DNA of 9,781 nucleotides from an uncultured Alphaproteobacteria bacterium (lineage in GTDB: Bacteria > Pseudomonadota > Alphaproteobacteria > Caulobacterales > Aquidulcibacteraceae). Where the stretch lies: contig CALBSY010000193.1 in the NCBI GenBank assembly GCA_937967725.1, forward strand, positions 1 to 9,781. The letters run 5' to 3'. Position 1 is the first letter of the stretch; each line of letters begins with the position of its first letter. Of the stretch, positions 6,749 to 9,781 are shown piece by piece. The notes beneath the pieces are model-generated. The model searched no databases, had not been told where the DNA came from, and saw nothing but the letters and a program-made list of their open reading frames with translations. The translations under genes and the position numbers were made by a program.

Positions 6749-8185
6749 ATGAGCAGCCCTCCGAACAGGGTCTGGTGGATGCTTCGTGCCGATATGAAGC
6801 GCACGGTGAAACGCCGCGCGTCCGCATTTGCGGCATGTGCGGTAGCGGCTTGCGCAATCGCTTGGCACGGAGATGCGCATGCGCAAAGCGCCGCACCCGG
6901 CGATCTCGTGCGTGTGTTGGAGACCATCGCTCGCCAAGAAGAACGGCTTAACGCCCAAGAACGGTTGCTGCATGAACAACAACAACAGATCTCCCAACAG
7001 CGTGCGTTAATCGAGCGGCAACGACGCGAAATCGAAGCTATGACCGATGTGGATCTGAACGAGATCCGCGGCGCGGGCGTGCCGTCCAGTGCTTTGAATT
7101 TCAACGGTTTGGCGGACGACGAGCCGATTACGTTGAACCGCCGGGCGCCGGTGTACGCGCTGGCGCAAGCCGAAGGTGGCAGCGCGCCCGCCGCCGGCGA
7201 CACGCGGACCGCAGTCGTGCCCAGCGGACCTGTGGGCGAAGCGCCGCCGGAGCAGCCGGCCGCGACCTCAACGGTCGAGGCGCTGCCGGAAGGGCAGAAC
7301 GCCCTGCTTGGGCGCGGGCGCTTGGTTATTGAACCGTCAATCGAATATTCGCGCAGTTCGTCCAACCGCTTCGTATTCCGCGGCGTCGAGATCGTAACCG
7401 GCATTCAGATCGGTCTGATCGAAGTGAACGACGCGGCGCGCGACACGGTCGTGTCGTCGGTGGCGGCGCGTTATGCGCTCACGGACCGCCTGGAAGTCGA
7501 GGCGCGCGTGCCGTTCGTTCACCGCTCCGATCGAGTCACCACGCTGTCACAAGGGGGTACGACGACGACCCAGACCCTCGAACTCGACGGCTCGTCGGTT
7601 GGCGACATTGAGGTCTCGGCGCGCTACCAGCTCAATAGCGGCCGCAACGGCGGACCTCTTTTCATCGCCGGTGCGCGCGTGAAGTCCGACACTGGGGTTA
7701 GCCCGTTCGATATCGACCGCGACGAGTTCGGTGTGTCAACTGAACTGGCCACCGGTTCGGGCTTTTGGGCGGTGCAGGGCAGTCTCTCCGTGCTCTATCC
7801 AACCGATCCGGTCGTGCTGTTCGGTAATCTGAGCTACCTCTACAACATCCCGCGCGACGTCGACGAAACCTTCGGCACGACTAATCCGGTTACCGTCGGC
7901 CACGTCGATCCGGGCGACTCGATTGGCGCCGGGTTCGGTTTCGGATTCGCCCTCAACCCACGCTTCTCTTATTCGCTGGGTTACTCGCATTCGTATGTGA
8001 TGGAGACAGAGACCGAACTGAATGGCGTAGTGCAGCGGTCGACCGAACTTCAGGTCGGCACCCTGCAGTTCGGCATGAGTTTCCGCGCCACCGAGCGGTT
8101 GACGCTTTCCACCAGCGTCGATGTTGGGGTGACTGAGGATGCGCCAGATGTTCGGCTGGCGTTCCGGGCGCCGTTCCGTTGGTAG
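6749..8185 (+). CDS. Exported outer-membrane beta-barrel protein with N-terminal coiled coil
   Basis: Predicted 478 residues. Residues 16-45 form a Sec signal peptide: basic KRTVKRR, hydrophobic AFAACAVAACAIAW, and a signal peptidase I site AHA|QS after residue 45. The mature N-terminus is a coiled coil (53-97) with Leu/Ile every seventh residue (53, 60, 67, 74, 81, 88, 95) and Gln three residues after five of them (63, 70, 77, 84, 91). A Pro/Ala/Gly-rich linker (about 130-185) follows. From about 190 to the end come alternating amphipathic strands (such as LVIEPSIEYS, YALTDRLEVEARVPF, FSYSLGYSHSYVM), ending in the aromatic Trp478 as barrel proteins do. It resembles porin-like 'transporter' or MetA-pathway phenol-degradation-like barrels, but I do not recognise a precise family or substrate. 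The ATG at 6749 has a good GAGAGGG site but gives an unusually long N-region. The alternative ATG at 6794 gives a classic signal peptide with a poor ribosome binding site. Confidence 0.85.
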   Translation: MSSPPNRVWWMLRADMKRTVKRRASAFAACAVAACAIAWHGDAHAQSAAPGDLVRVLETIARQEERLNAQERLLHEQQQQISQQRALIERQRREIEAMTDVDLNEIRGAGVPSSALNFNGLADDEPITLNRRAPVYALAQAEGGSAPAAGDTRTAVVPSGPVGEAPPEQPAATSTVEALPEGQNALLGRGRLVIEPSIEYSRSSSNRFVFRGVEIVTGIQIGLIEVNDAARDTVVSSVAARYALTDRLEVEARVPFVHRSDRVTTLSQGGTTTTQTLELDGSSVGDIEVSARYQLNSGRNGGPLFIAGARVKSDTGVSPFDIDRDEFGVSTELATGSGFWAVQGSLSVLYPTDPVVLFGNLSYLYNIPRDVDETFGTTNPVTVGHVDPGDSIGAGFGFGFALNPRFSYSLGYSHSYVMETETELNGVVQRSTELQVGTLQFGMSFRATERLTLSTSVDVGVTEDAPDVRLAFRAPFRW

Positions 8186-8197
8186 TAAACCAATATT

Positions 8198-8225
8198 AAG
8201 CCCGGCTCGCCGCCGGACTTTTCCC
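8198..8225 (+). terminator. Intrinsic terminator-like hairpin after the outer-membrane protein gene
   Basis: AAGCCCGGC (8198-8206) pairs with GCCGGACTT (8212-8220), with one C-A mismatch, around TCGCC. The right arm's TT runs on as TTCCCTT. It starts 12 bp after the stop codon and separates this gene from the tRNA. Confidence 0.55.
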
Positions 8226-8233
8226 TTATCGCA

Positions 8234-8262
8234 TTGCGAAGAGGCGCGGGCGCTGATAGGCG
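8234..8262 (+). promoter_or_regulatory. Possible tRNA-Ser promoter
   Basis: TTGCGA (8234-8239) and TAGGCG (8257-8262) are 17 bp apart and end 10 bp before the tRNA. The -35 is reasonable and the -10 is poor; TGATAG at 8254-8259 is an alternative -10. Confidence 0.3.
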
Positions 8263-8272
8263 GGCGCGCTCC

Positions 8273-8362
8273 GGAGAGATGGCCGAGTGGTTTAAGGCAC
8301 CGGTCTTGAAAACCGGCGTGGGTGCAAGCCCACCGTGGGTTCGAATCCCACTCTCTCCGCCA
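8273..8362 (+). tRNA. tRNA-Ser (anticodon UGA)
   Basis: A class II tRNA of 90 nt with encoded CCA. The acceptor arm GGAGAGA (8273-8279) pairs with TCTCTCC (8352-8358), followed by G and CCA (8360-8362). The anticodon stem CCGGT / ACCGG encloses the loop CTTGAAA with anticodon TGA at 8307-8309, which reads UCA and other UCN serine codons. The long variable arm GTGGG-TGCAAG-CCCAC is typical of tRNA-Ser, and the T loop TTCGAAT is present. No mismatch is seen in the stems. Confidence 0.98.
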
Positions 8363-8563
8363 GCTATCTTGCAGACACGCGCAAAAAAACCTCCCGAAGG
8401 GTTCTGATTGGGGCGCACCGTCATCCTGTGCAGTGGCGCGAGCCGACAGGGTGTGGCCCATTTCGGCCTATCCGGTGTTCCCACGAAAAGCATGCTGAAA
8501 GTAAGGGCGTGGTTGTCCGCTGGATAGCGGGGAACGGGCGCACCCGCCGCCCGTTGGTTCGTC
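8363..8563 (+). other. Gene-free 201 bp between tRNA-Ser and the AI-2E family gene, with several small hairpins
   Basis: No supported gene is seen here. In order: an A7 run at 8383-8389; a hairpin CCTGT (8425-8429) / ACAGG (8446-8450) with an inner GGC-GCGA-GCC (8435-8444) closing a GNRA tetraloop; CCGCT-GGAT-AGCGG (8517-8530); and a perfect 8-bp stem AACGGGCG (8533-8540) / CGCCCGTT (8548-8555) ending eight bases before the next ATG. This last stem occupies the place where a ribosome binding site would be expected. The promoter of the next gene should lie here but I cannot place it. Confidence 0.4.
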
Positions 8564-9640
8564 ATGCCGGATGCGCAAGGTTCCCGGACATCAGACCGTC
8601 CAAGCTTTCTCCAGCGAATGCTCACTGTGGCCGCGATTGCGGTCTTCGCCCTGCTTCTGTGGGCGTGGCGCGATGTTTTGCTGCTGGTGTTTGCATCGAT
8701 CCTGATTGCCACAGGACTGCACGGTATCGCTGATCCAATGGTCAGGCGCGCGCCGCTTGGCCGTGGGGCGGCGCTGGCTGTGGCGGGACTGATCGTGTTG
8801 GCCGTGCTTGGCGGCATCGGCTGGCTGTTCGGCGCGCAGATGGAGGCGCAAATCTCCGAACTGTCGGGTCAGCTTCCCGCGGCGTGGGAGCGCATGCGCG
8901 TCACGCTCTCGCAGACGCCGCTGGGGCGCGGCTTAGCCGAAGACCTGCAACGGTGGGTGTCGGGCGAGGGACAATTCAGCGGCATGGCCGCGCAGTTCAG
9001 TGGCTACACGCTCTCGGTCGCCAGCGCGCTGACGAACGCACTCCTCGTTCTGTTCGCCGCAATCTTCTTCGCCGTAACGCCGGCCATCTACGTTCAAGGC
9101 ACGCTCCAGCTTGCGCCCCGCGCTATTCGCGACGACTTCGAGGAAGCGTTTGCAGCGTCTAGCCGTGCCTTGAAGAAATGGCTGCTTGGCTCACTAATCT
9201 CGATGCTGGCGATCACGTTGATGATGAGCCTGGCGCTCGGGTTATTGGGCGTGCCGTCCTTTGTCGCGTTGGCGCTGATTGCCGGCCTTGCGCAATTCGT
9301 GCCGGTGGCGGGACCGCTGCTGGCCGCGATACCAGGCATTTTGCTCGCGCTGACGGTCGGCCCGGATACGGCGTTGTGGACGGCGGTGGCGTATTTCGTC
9401 GCTTCCCAGCTCGAAGCCAACCTGATTTACCCGCTGATCCAGCAGCGGGCGGTGCAGATGCCGCCCGCGCTCACGCTCTTCGCCATTATTGCCATGGGGC
9501 TGCTGTTCGGGCCGTTGGGGGTGCTCCTGGCGACGCCGCTCATGGTGGTCGCCGCTATCTTTATCGTGAAATTCTACATCCGCGGCGTGTTGCACGAAGA
9601 CGTTCTGCTGCCGGGAGAGAAGCGTGAAGGTTCATCGTAG
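8564..9640 (+). CDS. AI-2E/PerM-family inner-membrane transporter
   Basis: Predicted 358-residue polytopic membrane protein, the usual length for the family (about 350). Hydrophobic segments lie at roughly 19-50, 68-90, 154-176, 207-228, 231-262, 268-282 and 301-336. Between the third and fourth lies the amphipathic soluble stretch typical of the family (91-150). Family marks are QFVPVAGPLLAAIPGILLAL (244-263, the usual FIPYFGP-like motif) and QLEANLIYPLIQQRAVQMPP (282-301). Members include the AI-2 exporter TqsA and the permease PerM; substrates of most are unknown, and export of autoinducer-2 cannot be claimed here. The ATG at 8564 is the first in-frame start after a TAG at about 8526 but has no recognisable ribosome binding site. 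Met19 at 8618 is an alternative start that keeps the whole membrane part. The last 9 bp overlap the convergent gene. Confidence 0.93.
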   Translation: MPDAQGSRTSDRPSFLQRMLTVAAIAVFALLLWAWRDVLLLVFASILIATGLHGIADPMVRRAPLGRGAALAVAGLIVLAVLGGIGWLFGAQMEAQISELSGQLPAAWERMRVTLSQTPLGRGLAEDLQRWVSGEGQFSGMAAQFSGYTLSVASALTNALLVLFAAIFFAVTPAIYVQGTLQLAPRAIRDDFEEAFAASSRALKKWLLGSLISMLAITLMMSLALGLLGVPSFVALALIAGLAQFVPVAGPLLAAIPGILLALTVGPDTALWTAVAYFVASQLEANLIYPLIQQRAVQMPPALTLFAIIAMGLLFGPLGVLLATPLMVVAAIFIVKFYIRGVLHEDVLLPGEKREGSS

Positions 9641-9781
9641 CGGTGGACAGGCGGGCAAGAAGATTGCGGCAACGCCAGCTGCCGCGATCCCGAATGCGCT
9701 GAGCGCGAGCAGCCAGAACGTGACCGGCCGATAGAAAACGCGATCCTGCACGCGCCAAGAGATGGCGAACAGGATCGCTGC
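9632..9781 (-). CDS. C-terminal 49 residues of an unidentified membrane protein (5' end outside window)
   Basis: On the minus strand a frame open to the right edge runs to a TGA at 9632-9634. It reads a short hydrophobic start (AAILFAISW), a polar stretch (RVQDRVFYRPVT), a clear transmembrane helix (FWLLALSAFGIAAAGVAAIFL) and the tail PACPPLR. The alternation of polar and hydrophobic stretches supports a real membrane-protein C-terminus, but 49 residues are too few to name a family. Its stop lies within the last codons of the convergent AI-2E gene. An independent 65-residue minus-strand frame here (9561-9758) shows no protein-like character and is rejected. Confidence 0.55.
   Translation of the reverse strand, partial: AAILFAISWRVQDRVFYRPVTFWLLALSAFGIAAAGVAAIFLPACPPLR

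Noticed and set aside
8273..8362. tRNA-Ser 3' end as an integration (att) site
   Set aside because: No repeat of the tRNA 3' end and no integrase or foreign-looking genes are seen downstream in the window.
8383..8405. Minus-strand terminator-like hairpin followed by a T7 run
   Set aside because: The stem is only about five pairs with a bulge, and no minus-strand gene lies to its right that would use it.
8411..8544. 9-bp direct repeat GGGCGCACC (8411-8419 and 8536-8544)
   Set aside because: It is short and GC-rich with no other copies or regular spacing; chance is sufficient.
7736..8817. Minus-strand frames running through the barrel gene, tRNA-Ser and the AI-2E gene start
   Set aside because: They cross a perfect tRNA and two plus-strand genes, so they cannot be real coding regions.

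Overview
The window reads as ordinary chromosome of a GC-rich alphaproteobacterium. A PleD/PopA-type protein with a degenerate GGDEF domain, together with the long C-terminal Mfd, points to Caulobacterales or the Hyphomonadaceae, but that placement is inferred from protein style only. There is no phage, transposon, integrase, CRISPR array or secretion cluster, and the coding style is even throughout.

Layout, left to right. Positions 1-2520 (+) hold the last 839 codons of mfd, the transcription-repair coupling factor; its 5' end lies outside the window. Only 2 bp past its stop is the stop of a convergent gene (2523-3839, -) for a two-receiver-like plus GGDEF protein. That protein has lost its catalytic residues but keeps the c-di-GMP inhibitory-site motif RxxD, so it looks like a c-di-GMP receptor rather than a cyclase. 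Divergent from it, 3935-5038 (+) is an alpha-methylacyl-CoA racemase gene broken by a single in-frame amber codon; all four catalytic positions known from this family are still present around the break. After a 229-bp gap dense in inverted repeats come scoA and scoB (5268-6622, +), overlapping as TAATG, which encode the two subunits of succinyl-CoA:3-ketoacid CoA-transferase. A 126-bp gap with two dyads and a stem that could cover the next ribosome binding site leads to an exported outer-membrane barrel protein (6749-8185, +) with a very regular N-terminal coiled coil. A terminator-like hairpin, tRNA-Ser(UGA) (8273-8362) and an AI-2E/PerM-family membrane protein (8564-9640, +) follow. The right edge holds the last 49 codons of a membrane protein on the minus strand, whose stop lies inside the end of the AI-2E gene.

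Functionally, the racemase remnant and scoAB both belong to acyl-CoA and ketoacid metabolism; the other genes are unrelated neighbours. I did not find a clear new multi-gene system. The most unusual items are (1) the 125-nt structured stretch at 5083-5207 ahead of scoA, with a 23-bp imperfect hairpin and an alternative pairing; (2) the inactive GGDEF protein with an intact I-site; (3) the amber-interrupted racemase; and (4) the outer-membrane protein with a Leu/Ile-x-x-Gln heptad coiled coil and a potentially masked ribosome binding site.
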